This document shows positions 45,590 to 57,775 of a DNA stretch of 64,000 bases, piece after piece. Below the pieces are notes generated by a model. The model did no database searches. It saw only the letters and a list, made by a program, of their open reading frames with translations, and was not told the origin of the DNA. The first letter of the stretch is position 1, and each line of letters starts with the position of its first letter. The translations under genes and the position numbers were made by a program. The stretch is from Cunninghamia lanceolata (Eukaryota; Streptophyta; Pinopsida; Cupressales; Cupressaceae): positions 5,146,001-5,210,000 of the forward strand of contig BSBN01000252.1 in assembly GCA_027924645.1 (NCBI GenBank). The letters run 5' to 3'.

Positions 45590-48500
45590 TATTGATGAGA
45601 AAGATTACACCCGTTGCGTAGAGTTGTGAAGCTCAGCAGTCCTATGTAACATGGGATCAAACTCAAGCTGTGGGTGACCTATGTCAAGTTTGAACCTCCA
45701 GATTATGGGTTGGTTCCCTTAAAATATTCAATAGGATCTATGAATTTGATGTAGAAAAGGGTTAAAAAGGGTCTTTCTAAAAGTAATAAAAATTGTAAAA
45801 GTATGGTGATGCACCTTAAAATGATAGAAAACTTGGCAATCTCATTCACAATAGATCTCAGAAAATCTATCCACACAAACCACTTTCAGCAAATTGATCA
45901 CAAAAATGATTCAAAGGAAGGCTGGAAAATATTTCTTTTTATGAAGGAAAAAGGGTTTTCACAACATAAAAGGAAAACTCTCTAATTTGCACAGCATAAG
46001 ACCTATAATTTCTAATTCTATCTAACACATGCAAGTATAAATGAGATAACGATTTTAAAGGTTCTGATGTAAAACATAAGAAAATCTCATCAAATCACTC
46101 ATAAAAGATGCATTAATGGAAAGGTAGATCCTTGATCAAGATGAAAAATAAGGGAAATAATTGCATAAAAACAAAGTATGAAACCTATAACCTACTATAA
46201 TCTCTATAAATCTGTAATAGTGAGTTACAAAACCTTTTCTCTCTCTCAAAGTGTAAAGAGCAAAAAAGGCAAGAACTAGAAAAACCTAAGTTTTTCTTAT
46301 AATATATAGTTTGCTCTCTCCAAGAGGCCTAGAAAAAACAACTACAGTCAATTGCCTCTAAAAATAAACTCTACAATTTGTTCCACGAGCAAATAATGAA
46401 ATCACTAAAATTAAGGGCCAAAACTGCCCCAAAATGAGCAAAAATAGCTCCAAACTGCCCCTCTCCATGTTTGACCAAAATGTTGACCAAAATACTCTAA
46501 TTTGTCCTCCAAACCATGCAAAAACACTCCAAAGTTTCAGTTAACTCAATTCTTCCATTTTTGCATGATTTTGCAAGTGTCAATAATGTGGGCATAGAAT
46601 AAAGTAATTATTTGCATGATTACTCTATTATGAGTTTCAATTTGTCTAATCTCCTTGATTTTACAACTTGTGACAAAATAATAAAGTAATTTATACTGAT
46701 ATTACTTTATTATTTGTTTACATTTTTTATAGTTGTAAAATCATGCAAGAATGGATAAAAATAAAATAACACCTTATCTCTCCATCTTGACTTACATAAT
46801 TTGCATGATTGCATTATCAATGATGCCAAAAGAAATAGGTCATCATGCATGCAAAAGTAAAGAATATTCCTCTCCTTATACCTCCCATGCAATCACATAG
46901 GTCATTACATGTGAAAATATATCATGCATCATCAAAAGAATGATAAATGTATGTATACAACCTTATTACTCCATGCAAAAGGAAAAAATACATTATTGCA
47001 TTATACATGCATACAAGGTATAACAAAATACAATGTTATCACTCCATCATAGAAAAAATACATAGTGCATCATGCATAATCCTATCAATACCACCTTTGA
47101 CTTCTCATTGCATTCCTTCATAATGCTTAGTATCATTGTATTCACCAAATGTAAACACATGCATACTCTTTGAATTCATAATACATTCCTTCATAATGCA
47201 TATCATATTTACCTTATCCACCTTATTACGCCATGCATTTAAATGACCCCCCTTGTCGACTTTAATAACTCATGAATCTTTGCAAAAATCATAAGGAATT
47301 CAGACCTTATTTCCAAACTGTATAAGGCACTTCAACCTTGTCCTTCATATAGTTAATCACTAGGCAAGAAAGAAAATGTCTAACACCTTACCTTGATATG
47401 ATTATTTACTTTTTGACTTTGCAAAGAAAATCAGAAGAAAAGGCAAGAAAGATTCAACCTCATAGGCCCCCCCAGTGCATTATCATTAGGTCTTTAGACT
47501 TGTTAAGTCTTGACCATGGTAGAGATAAGGTTTGTAATGATTTGGTTTTAAGAAGTCAAAAGAATTTTGAGGAAAGAGAAACATACATCGACGAAAACAA
47601 AACTTGTGAACCCTAAAATTCATCATTTCATATTATTATGCCATCAAACATTTCTCTCTGCAACTCTTTCTTCAACGACTAGGGTTTGATGGTATTCTCA
47701 TTTTCCTCTGCAACTCTCAAGCCTTTTTGGTCAATTTTTCTACATTTCTTGACATAAAATAGAAGGTGAGCTCTCTATGTTAAAAAATAGACCATTTCCT
47801 TGATCTTTCTATGATTCATTCCTTACCAGGCCACAACCATATGGTCATCTAAGCATTTATGAATTTTGCATTCTATTTTCTCACTGTGGCTTCTTTATTT
47901 CTCTACATTTCTTTGGCTGGCAACTAGCTTTGGCAACATTTCTAAGAGGTTTCAAAACACACACATAGGCACGACCTGTGGTTCCATCTTCTTGCAAAGA
48001 ACATAAGGTAAGCTTCCATTTGGCTTCACCATTTGCATTCTTCCAACTGTCTTTTATATTGATAAGGTTTTTTCAAGAAATGATATGGGTCTTTAATTTC
48101 TTTGAAGAAAAAGGCCTCCATATTATGGCCAGCCTATTTGTATATTTTTTCTTCTATTTATCCTCTTTACAGATATGAAAAAACACTAGGTTCAAAGAAA
48201 AAACTAAGAGTTTACAATTTTATTAGAGAAGATCCTCCTTTGGATATGACCTGCTAGCTTCTGTATCTTTTTTCCTTTGACCTCTTTTTGCAGACCAAAA
48301 GAAAATACAAGGGTTTTGAGAAATATATTATGGGTTTTCATTTTTATTGCAGAAAAAATTTTCTCTGGCTATGGCCATGACATTGTATCTTCTTTTGTAT
48401 CATTTCCTTCTTTTGCAAATATGAATACATTAGGTTTTTTTACATTTTTGAAATAAAACATCATATTCTTGGTTGTGGCCTTGCTATCTATATCTTGTTT

Positions 48501-51264
48501 TTTGACTTCTTTGTATAACAAACAAAAAATATAAGGGTTTCAAAAAAAATGACATGGGTATTTGTTACTTCTTTGAAGAAACTCTCCTTTAGCTACGGAT
48601 ATGCTGTTTCATTGTTCTGTGCATATATTTGTTGAAAAAAACCACTATCATATGTATTTCTGAGTGTATTTTAAAGGTTTAGCTTCTCTTTGTTCTTCTG
48701 TATCTGTAAAACATTTTGTATAGAAACCCCATATGGGTTTTACTCTATGTTGAGAGACTCATCTTTCTTTCTCTCACTATCACTTCATTATGTTAAATGG
48801 TATAAGGGTTTGCAAGAATACTAAATTATAGTACAAACATGGCATCATTGTTTTGCATATGTAGAAAAAGGACACAAAGACCATTCTTGTTTACATATAT
48901 ATCTCTTTCTGGAACTTTGTTGTATTCAAGAAATTATATTTTGTGAAAACTATAACTTTTCTCTTTTGCATCTGATACCTTTGAAATAGTAACAATACAC
49001 TCCTATAGCTTTATGATTCTTTACCTTTTGCATGATATGAACATCCTGAACTGATCATATGCTACCTTCTTGTAGCTTTACTATTCATGACTATTCTCTA
49101 TATATGGATTGATACAGACACTATAGACTCTACACCTATGATGAGGGTTATAGAGTGAGTTTAGAATTCATGTTCCTCTTAATGGCATCTGTATTTCCTA
49201 TAACTATATCTCATAAAGGATGTAACTGCTCTCCTTCTAAGGTTGTTCCACATGCCCTTAAATTGTTACACAAAACCTCTGTGTTCAAATGTATTTTATC
49301 CTCTCTTGATTTTAAGCATATACCTGGTATAATATAAACTTTCCTTTACATGGTTGTATATGATGACTGTCTTCTTGATTTGTATTTCATTTCGATCTGT
49401 GGGGGATGTCTAACAACTGTTCCATAGTCTAGGAGACTGTCATGATGATTGTTTTTATATGGTGAGATCTTTATGGGTTAGACTCTATTACCTCCTAATT
49501 GTATGCATATCATGTAATCTTCATGGAAAGCTGTCATAACTCCATCTTGATGAGGCATTGTTATAGTTTATATGGTTGTTCTTGACATGATAACTGATCT
49601 TTATTAGAGCTATGACTGTCTTTGGACCAAGACTACTAAACTTAATATACTTCCCTATCTCTCTTTGGTACCTTTATGAGTTCATGATGACATAAAAGCT
49701 TGATGGTATATACTTGCCACTATCATGCATATTGTTCCTTTATGATCACTACATTGATTGTATTGTTCCTTACTTGTTGTCAAGGCTTATGATAAGATGT
49801 GATTTCTTTTAAAATAGAGAGAATGATATCATATAATGAAATGATACATTGTTCTTTCAATTCTATAGCAACACCTAGTCTATTTTAATGTTGCTCCAAT
49901 ACATTTTCTCCTTTTACATTGTTCTACCATTATTCAACTATTCTATTTATGAAGTATATCTGAACAACAAATTCATATTTCAATCACAACAAGAAGATGG
50001 GAAAAAATACCTTCTATGGTTGCACTCCATTCTTTTGATCATTGTACCTCTGTCCTTTATGTATTGACCACTCTTAAATAAAACCACTACTCATTTTGTA
50101 GCATGTGTATGATGAAGTATTATGAACATGATTTTTTGATTTTAACAAGCTCTATTCTATAATGAGTATAGTTTATAGGAGCAACTTTTCACTTCACTTC
50201 TCTTATGATGACTTCACTTTATTTGAAGTGTTGACTAATCCAACGCATAGTGCACTCTGTTTATTGCAATCTAATGTCCTTCTTGAATGAATAAGAAGGA
50301 AGCATGCTAGGCTCTACCCTTGTGGGAGACATGTTTTCTCCACATGCTTTAATGCCTTCAAATCACAAAAATTACTTTTCCTATACCTACACAGTGAACA
50401 AACAAGTTATCATAAAAACATACCTCTTGAAGTTGATCAAGATCTTTCTCATGGTGATATGATTTATTGCATATGTCTGATTTTGATCCAATCACATTTA
50501 ATGCATAATGTTTGCAAGTTTTATATGTCTATTGATAAAGCATTTGATGAATCTACATATCTGGAGCTTCTAACAAAAATTTCTTCAACCTTGTAGGTAC
50601 ATTGTCCTGATTAGGAGCAAAAGATGAGGACATGAAGATCAAGCTACCAATCAAGAAGATCAAGCTTCAAAAAGGCAATGGTGGATATCTATTTTCCTCA
50701 CATGTTCTTTTCTTTCCATTTATCCATAGATGTATAGCTTGCACAATGTTTGCATTGCTTAGTTTAGTCACTCCCATAGCTTGTGTGGGACACATTTAAA
50801 CATTTCATTAAATATGATCAACTACTTTACCTTATGCAAATGATTTATGTATGTTAACTTTTTTGAATCAAATGCATAGCATAGAATAACTGAATCTGAT
50901 ATGAAACATGTGTTTCAAACATGATATGAAATGACAGTTTTAGAAATACCTTTCCTTCACACTGAATTGTGAAATTTGAATAATTCAATCACATCATAAC
51001 TGAAAGATAAAACCAGTTAGATACCTCTTGTCATTCATTGACTATCTAATTTCTTGTCATCAAATAAACTTCACTTGTCAAGATGGTTTGACAGTTCTGA
51101 TTGGACTGTTGGATTATCCTGACATATGATCTTTGCTATTCTATTGCCAAGATGTCATACATTCAACTGATTGATCATTTACACTTAAAAGATTTCTTTT
51201 ATTCCTTTTGTAACAACTGTAATTTAGGTCTAACTAAATTAGGTTTGAACATAATTTAGTAACA
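45590..51264 (-). repeat. 5' LTR of the large gypsy element (5.7 kb)
   Basis: Uninterrupted partner of 28,070-39,073. The minus strand starts TGTTACTAAA at 51,264 and ends at 45,590 (...CAATA, where the partner has CAACA). It preserves the empty site of the nested gag-protease element near 48,680. No coding domain is present inside. Confidence 0.9.
47085..47300. repeat. LTR segment missing from the partner LTR
   Basis: About 215-225 bases present here but absent at the matching point near 29,563-29,573 of the other LTR. It lacks terminal repeats and is itself internally repetitive ('CATTCCTTCATAATGC' occurs twice), so a deletion in the other LTR is more likely than an insertion. Confidence 0.7.
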
Positions 51265-51269
51265 GTCCT
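51265..51269. other. Target-site duplication GTCCT (right)
   Basis: Partner of 28,065-28,069. Confidence 0.9.
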
Positions 51270-52172
51270 AACAATTTTTTGCATATCATCATCCCTCTTT
51301 GCAACAGACAGATTCACATCCCATGCCTGAAAATAGACACTTGAATAATTGGAAGACCAATTATCAACTATGGATGTCTTTTACAAAACTGGAAGTGGGT
51401 CAAGCTAAGAATATAAATTACAAACAATATTTTCATGAGGCTAAAAATCACTTTCAATTGAAAAAATCTCCTCTTTTTCTATAAGATCAGACTCAACAGT
51501 TTCATGACTTAACAAATCACACTCATTTACAACTGATAAATTATATATGATGACCTCTTCTACACATAGAAATTTATCACTACTTGCATTAAGACACCAA
51601 TTTGGAATGTACACAACATGAGACTCATCACACTTGTCTATTTGATCAATTTCATTCAGACCATCATGACTACTCTTAACATCATCTTCCAATTTCTATT
51701 TAAAATTTTTGGCATCCAAATTTTCAAAATGAGAAGATTCAAAGGTAAAATCATCTCTAACCCCTTCTTTCATCCTTACTTCTGTATCATCTTGTTTAGG
51801 AAATGTGAAGGCCTCATATTTAGATTGCATGCACTTTGGAGAATGGACATTTAACACCTCATCTTTATGTTGTGTAGCCCCAAATTACTTTTCCTCACTA
51901 GTAAAAGTGAATGACTCCATCTCTACTGTAGATAAGGAGGTTCAAACTGCTTCATTTCTATCACCTTCTTCACTATCAACCTCATGGAAGCATGGTTCAC
52001 TTTCTCCATCATTTGAGGGGCTTTCAGATTTATCATTCTTTTGTTCATAATGGAAATAAAAAGCTTCAATTCTTCTATCTGCATGAGACTTAACTTCTAC
52101 ATCGCTCACCTTATCTTTACTAAAGTGCTTTGGATAAAAAACTAAGAGACTAAGGCTGTCAGCAGAAGGATG
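51270..52172 (-). other. Internal region of outer element, decayed
   Basis: Minus-strand small frames (for example 51,692-51,441) are rich in acidic residues but match no domain I recognise. This may be a linker or the gag C-terminal part of the outer element. Confidence 0.4.
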
Positions 52173-52760
52173 TCATGATTTTTGAAAACCTATAGGTTGA
52201 AAACTTTGTGTGAGCATGATAGATTTCCTCTTAGGTTTACTATCCAAATAATTTACAAATTCATGTGCTTCCCATAACCCACTTAATATCAAATCATCTT
52301 CTTTTTTCACAGCCCCTTGTTGTGTAATATTAATATCATTTACTTTACTCCTTTTCAACTCACATTGAACATTAAGATGCAAAGAGGAAATAAAAGTGTA
52401 CAAAGTTGAAGTTGGTCACTTGGTTGAAGAGGGATTGGAATCTTTTCGAGTAGTCGATTGAATCTGTCCATGGAATCTCTGATGGATTCGCCTACCTACT
52501 TTTGAAGGTTGAAGAATTGACATAGTAGAGTAGCTTCATCAATAGGGCCTTTATATCTTGCCAAAAACTTCTTCTTCAATGAATCCCAATTAGTTATGCA
52601 TTTTTCTTCCAAATAGTAAAACCAATCTACTGCAGGCCCAACAAGAGATTCAATAAATATCCCAACAAAAACATCTTCTTCACTTACCCCCAAAATGCCA
52701 CATGCAACCGTGAATACCAAAATGCGTTCTTTAGCATCTTGAGAGCCTTATCCACTAAAC
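52173..52760 (-). pseudogene. gag remnant of outer gypsy-like element
   Basis: Minus-strand frame 52,720-52,496 reads 'VSEEDVFVGIFIESLVGPAVDWFYYLEEKCITNWDSLKKKFLARYKGPIDEATLLCQFFNLQK', the capsid-domain pattern of plant gypsy gag (G.A..W...L....I..W..L...F..RY, then L.). After a break the frame 52,403-52,173 includes 'EAHEFVNYLDSKPKRKS'. No downstream protease or RT was found in either half of the element. Capsid proteins assemble the particle; this copy cannot. Confidence 0.75.
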
Positions 52761-53004
52761 TTTGGAAAATTCTTACTTGATCCTTTAGGCGGAGGTGAAA
52801 ACTGAGACAAAAAGAGAGGTCCAAAATGATTTCCCCATGTTTGAGGAGAAACCAATGCCATCATGCAAATCTGGAAAATCAATTAGCAGAGGTCTTTCTT
52901 AGAACTAATTGTTTTTTAATACATTCACTTCATAGAGTCACTAGCCTCTGTCCTCAGGGAGGCACCTTCAAATTTTTAGAAAAATAGTAGCACCAGTCTT
53001 CAAT

Positions 53005-53037
53005 TTTGAATCCCTAGTAGAGTCACCAAAAATCTAT
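53005..53037 (-). other. Probable primer-binding site of outer element
   Basis: Minus strand reads TTTTTGGTGACTCTACTAGG next to the LTR end, a 'TGG.GACTC' sequence common after gypsy LTRs. The tRNA is not assigned. Confidence 0.5.
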
Positions 53038-54525
53038 TGGTTAACAGATTGGTCCTTCCAAGATAATTGTGAAAATGACCCAGTATGTCCGAAGTGAAGA
53101 ACAAAAATGTAACTAATAGTTGGAGGAATTACCATTGAATTGGTAATTATCCTCTGAATTTTAGATGTACAAGTCCCTCTTATGATATGTAATGAATGTA
53201 AGCATAGGGTATGCTTTTCACCAGAAAATAGGAAAGCAAATACTAACACCTACACATAGCCATGAAATAGGTGTGAAAGATTGGTTTAGAATAAAGTGAA
53301 TGCAAATAAATGATGCAAGGTCCATTTACCTAACACCCACAAACAATGATAGATTGATAAAAAGAAACAACTATATTTTCCTCAACACATGCCAACATAA
53401 TAGGAGCGATATTGAAGACAGATTATGAATTGACATAAGAACAATTGCAATCATAGAAGATATTTGAAGACACAAAGTTCTGAAAATAATTCTTCATTTC
53501 TTTAATATGACAAAACTCAAAGTTACATAAGCTGAGTTAAGGAAAAGATAACTGGCAATACAAAATAGAATAAACTTGTTCCCCTTCCTCCTATTCATAG
53601 CTAGCCAGAAAAAGATCCTCCTTCCCCTAAAAGTCCCTCCTTTTATAGCTTTTCAAAACCCAAAAATATATCTAAAAATAACTATCCATAATGGTCTTCT
53701 AAGTAATTGCTATCAAGAAAGTGACCTCAAAACGAAAACAGTTACATCAAAGTTTTGCTAATTACAAAAGATTTTATGCATGCCATACAAGTGGCATTAG
53801 ACTGGCCTAGGTATGGGGGTGATTCCTAATTCCAGTCATATTTCCATAAAAATATTATGCAATTCAGCACGTTCTTCCTCTTCTTCCAAAATGAAGATTA
53901 CCTTGCAATATTTAGCATAGCTGGTCTTCTCTTTCCATGCAACTATGCACAACTGGGAGATGATATCAATCTGTTCTTCTTCAGGCCAGTTCAAATCAGG
54001 TTGCAGGACAGGCATGGGTTCACCATCCCAAGTCTCATTACTCACAGGAAGTCCCATTTTGAAAATATCTTGGTTGATAAAAATTGAACTCAAAAGTACT
54101 GCCACCTTTCTCTGTAGACAAGCTAATTCAATTATGCCAGTAGGTAATGATGACTTTTAACTTGATGATGTCGTACTACCACCTTAGTCAGCTCCATTAC
54201 ACTTGTCATTTAAGAGGTATTTAATGCATCATTGATTTTGTACCTTGAGAAATGAGTCTTATGATTGAATTTGGATTTCATAACTCCTGAAAATGCATTC
54301 TCATTATATGCCATACAGATAATCAAATGAGCTAGTGGTGCTTTGAAAACTAAGAATCTGTTGGAGAGTTGTGGAGTCACAATGCAGAGAATATGAGAAA
54401 ATTGGTCCACATTCCTCTGCTGATGAATATTTTGGTTTGTGGCTTTGAGGAAATGTAGATGCATGGCACAAGCATCTAAATCTAGAGTTGTAGATATTGA
54501 AGTTCATTGGATCACATTTTTAGGT
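53038..54525 (-). repeat. Outer element 5' LTR (minus), main part
   Basis: Parallel to 25,981-26,937 with extra stretches (53,390-53,825 and about 54,380-54,495). Ends, on the plus strand, just before TGTGTTGCCC at 54,526. Confidence 0.65.
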
Positions 54526-54965
54526 TGTGTTGCCCCAAAATTTGAACTTGAAAATTTTCAAAATTTCCATTTATTTCCTCATATACCCTTGAAATTGCCA
54601 AATCCTAAAAATGATTGTTTTTGAAAATCCATTAAATTTCTTGTATAGACCTAAACCTAACCTCATATGCCTAGTTTATATACCAAAATGTCTCACCATT
54701 TGCAAAAATTTAAACCTTCAATTTTCCCACCAATTTTTAAAGTCATAAATAAACATTTTTTTAAGTGTGGGGGATCCGTAATAATTTTGAACCAAATATT
54801 TGTTCAAGTTCCAAAGTTACTCAGTTGCCCAACTCTTCAATATTGGGGATTTTCTAAGTTCACAAATCCCTTGTTTCCCTGACCTATGTTCTAAAGTTAA
54901 CGAAATGGCCGACTTCTCGACTCCACTTATTGTTATAGAAGTTGAAAGTTTTTGACCATTGCTCT
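54526..54965 (+). repeat. Inverted LTR-terminal segment
   Basis: Matches 27,010-27,440 on the opposite strand (for example 'AAGTGTGGGGGATCCGTAAT' here against its complement near 27,190). It begins with what looks like an LTR terminus, TGTGTTGCCCC, and is cut by the SIRE-like LTR at 54,966. Confidence 0.7.
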
Positions 54966-56065
54966 TGTTAGCAAGAGACACATTGGAGCTTCATAATTGT
55001 TGTCATTGATGGCAACAAAGTTCATCCCACACATCCGCAGGACATAGTGTGCCTATACCAGAAGTCAGATTGAAGAGTGTTGTGGTCCGGTAAGCAAGAA
55101 TAGAGTGTTGTGGCAAGGTCTGATAGTTAGGTCCCGATCTCTAAAAGGAAGTATCTTTGGAAAGTACAAACTTGGGGAAGTCAATAGGAATACCTTGACT
55201 AATAGATTCCAGGATTTGAGCCTCTGGTGATGAAAGAGTGAAGAGATATAAGCATTCAAGTATTGGGGTCCTGTTTGGCAGAGTAGACAGAGGAAGAACT
55301 TACCGGTAGAGCTTCAGACATTATTCCTGATGAGATGTTGATGGTGATCAAGATTCTTAAGGTATCATTCATGATTGGCCGACTTGTTAGATGACTTTTA
55401 TAAGTATCCATTTGATCTGCATCACTTGGTAAGCAAGGATTCAATCGATAGACTAAAGTTTGGGAAATACTGACTATTCTAGATGCTGACTAGAAAGAGG
55501 ATGAAATCCTTTGTGCAGATATATATACCAAATGGATTTCAATGAGAAGTGTGGAAGTTGGAGTGTTGTTGTGTGTGCAAAGAAAGGCAGAAGAAAAGTG
55601 TGAAAGCAGTAAGACAGGTCTGGTATGTGACAGGTCAACAACACCAAAGAAGAGCAAAGATGAAGTGCAGTAGATCAGTGTATTGAGCCTAAACAGAACT
55701 GAACCTCAGCATATGTGGATGCTTCTCATCAGTTCAAGGATCTTGTTATTCTTCTTACAACTTGTAGACAGTGAGTCTCTTGTAGGCAGTGAGCCTCTTG
55801 TGAATAGTGTGCTCGGGCAGTAAGCCCTAATTGGCAAGTGCCATTTTGTATTTCTATTCTTCTAAAAGAGAATACAATCTTGGGTTAATCACCCCGTGGT
55901 TTTCTCCCTTAATAGGGTTTCCATGTCAAAAATATTATGTCATGTGTATTTCCATTTCATGGTTATGTTTGCTTATTTGAATTGATGCTACATCAATTAT
56001 TAAGAATGTTCAGAAAGTAGAAATAATTAAGATAACTAATTCACCCCCCCTCTCAGTTATCAACA
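54966..56065 (+). repeat. 5' LTR of the SIRE-like element
   Basis: TGTTAGC...TATCAACA, 1,100 bases, ending in the C-rich block 'TTCACCCCCCCTCTCAG'. Matches 61,222-62,319. Confidence 0.92.
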
Positions 56066-56067
56066 AT

Positions 56068-56080
56068 TGGTATCAAAGCC
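56068..56080 (+). other. Primer-binding site (Met tRNA type)
   Basis: TGGTATCAAAGCC two bases after the LTR. Confidence 0.85.
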
Positions 56081-56130
56081 AAGTTCCTCCAAACAGAGCC
56101 TAACAGCTTGAGGAAGATCTAGGAATTAAG

Positions 56131-57099
56131 ATGAATATGTATGGTATGAGGGAGCAACTTCAGTCTACCCTAGATGATCTTGAGCAATCTAATTTTGAAG
56201 TCAATGAATTGAAGGAAAGACTCAAACATGCTGATGATTTCATAAATGAACTAAAAGGGAAACTAAGTCTCTTTATGAAAAAGAGAAAGGAACTACTTCA
56301 GCAATTGGCAAGTCAAGGTGAAGCAAATGATACAAATGGAGATCTTAAGGAGAAAACCAAGTTATCTAAAAAATTATCAAAAGAGATCATCATGGTAAGA
56401 CATGAAATGGAATCAGGAGTCATAAAATTTACCCAAGAAATTGAAGAGAAAAGAAAAACTGAAGATGATCTAAAACAATCTCTCAAGGAGAAATCAGAAG
56501 ACTGCCACAAGATGGATAGAATAATCAGACATCTTGAATCCGATCTTGAAGATGCTAAAGATAATGAAGAAAAAATAGAAGACCAATATGTCTCTATTAA
56601 AAGGGATCTTCAAACAACAAATGAATACAAAGAGAAATTCAAGATAAGTTCTGCTCAACTTGAAGTTCTTCTTGAAATCCAAAAGAGGGTAGATGACAAG
56701 CATGGCTTGGGATATGAGAAAGGTGAGAGCTCCGAATCCGGTAAGAAGAAGTTTGAATCAGAAAATCCAAGAAACAGGCCTAGAAGACCTCCGGTGAGGC
56801 AACCTAGTGCTCAAAGATATCCATCCTTCAATGGATACTGCCACAACTGCAATAACTTTGGTCATAAAGCTAATCAGTGTAGGAAGAGAATGAATCAAAC
56901 TAATACATCCTTCTCTGGACAGTGTTTTAACTGCAAAAGGTATGGTCACAAATCTCATGAATGCAGAAATATGCACATGAACAATTCTTTCAATGGTAGA
57001 TGCTTTGCATGCAATAGAATGGGTCATATGGGTAATCAATGTAGATCAAGAGGATATCTCAAATATGTAAAGAAATGTTGTTTGCCACAATTGCAATAG
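56131..57099 (+). pseudogene. Gag C-terminal part: coiled coil plus zinc knuckles
   Basis: A 322-residue open frame. Residues 1-190 are a long charged coiled coil; 'QKRVDDKHGLGYEKGESS' (about 188-205) is the hallmark after the coiled coil in copia gag of this type. Then comes a basic linker and three CCHC knuckles, CHNCNNFGHKANQC, CFNCKRYGHKSHEC and CFACNRMGHMGNQC (about 235-310), which bind RNA. A fourth knuckle, CHNCNRSGHIAKFC, follows in the +1 frame (57,078-57,120), so the stop at 57,097 results from a frameshift. The N-terminal capsid domain that should precede the coiled coil is missing: only 65 bases separate the primer site from the ATG. Confidence 0.85.
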
Positions 57100-57308
57100 A
57101 TCCGGTCATATTGCCAAATTCTGTAGAAACAAGAATCAGGACAAAAGAGGTCCGATACATCACAATCAGAATCAAGACGAGAAAAGGAAAAGTGAATGTG
57201 GATGAAGTTCAAAGTGAGATGAACAAGATTTGGGTGAAGAGAAGTACAGAAAATGTAGGGGATGGATCCACACCAGAATCTGGTGCTGATATTCCTTCCA
57301 GAAATTAA
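57078..57308 (+). pseudogene. Gag tail after frameshift
   Basis: Continuation of gag in other frames: the fourth knuckle and a basic tail ending at a TGA near 57,203, then 'DEVQSEMNKIWVKRSTENV...PESGADIPSRN' to 57,308 in a third frame. Where protease should begin the coding signal ends, and 'AGCTCAGGGGGAG' follows near 57,320. Confidence 0.65.
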
Positions 57309-57775
57309 AAAGTGAGCTCTAGCTCAGGGGGAGACACAAGGAAAAGCATTTTTCCCCCAGCAAGTTAATTGGTGCTAGAATTGGCACAAGGAGAGTCACA
57401 GATTAAAGGGTTTATAGAGAAACATCTAAATAAATTATTTTTAAGATATGGAAGATCTGCAAGATGTTTAGAACAAGATTGATCTGGTTCATCAAAGTCA
57501 TCTGAATAAGAAAAACAAAGCAAACCAGAATGACTTAAGTCGAGCATTTATTGCAACTTGGTATTAGGGTTTGTGGAATAATATAAGGGTTTTCTTATCA
57601 AACATTTGCTCATTCTGCATTAAAGAAGAAGTGATAAAGAGCTCTGCAATAAATATCCTCAAGCCCATCAAAGAACATTTGCAGAAGCTGATTCATCCAG
57701 TAATCGATCTGGCTCACTCTGTGAAACCTAGAAGCGTAAAAGGTATTTTTCATTCTCTTTGCAAATCTTTGAAAG
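57309..57775 (+). other. Junction region where pol is missing
   Basis: No protease, integrase, RT or RNase H motif. It contains a purine-rich 'CTCAGGGGGAGA' near 57,323 resembling the extra polypurine motifs of Sirevirus elements, then AT-rich spacer leading to the extra ORF. Confidence 0.6.

Larger units (their letters stand above)
28070..51264 (-). mobile_element. Large Ty3/gypsy element with 5.7 kb LTRs and archaeal-type RNase H
   Basis: A 23.2 kb structure (about 17 kb without the nested insertions) in minus orientation. It is flanked by a perfect 5-bp target duplication GTCCT at 28,065-28,069 and 51,265-51,269. LTRs are 45,590-51,264 (5') and 28,070-39,073 (3', containing a nested element). 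Reading the minus strand, the domains are gag, protease, an extra RNase H, RT, RNase H and integrase; RT before integrase makes it Ty3/gypsy. The extra RNase H links it to the Tat-like, dual-RNase-H group. Multiple stops and several percent LTR divergence show an old, inactive copy. It inserted in the internal region of the outer element. Confidence 0.92.
25981..54965 (-). mobile_element. Outer gypsy-like element, minus strand, split by a large insertion
   Basis: LTR-like copies at 25,981-27,440 and 53,038-54,525 (plus an inverted piece to 54,965) flank about 2.4 kb of internal DNA, which is divided into 27,441-28,064 and 51,265-53,037 by the 23 kb gypsy element. A primer-site-like sequence and a gag remnant on the minus strand set the orientation. 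No RT, RNase H or integrase was seen, so the copy is non-autonomous or heavily deleted. Its upper end is cut by the SIRE-like element at 54,966. Confidence 0.65.

Noticed and set aside
56758..57039. Minus-strand ORF opposite the zinc knuckles
   Set aside because: Shadow of the knuckle repeats, which lack stops on the opposite strand by composition.
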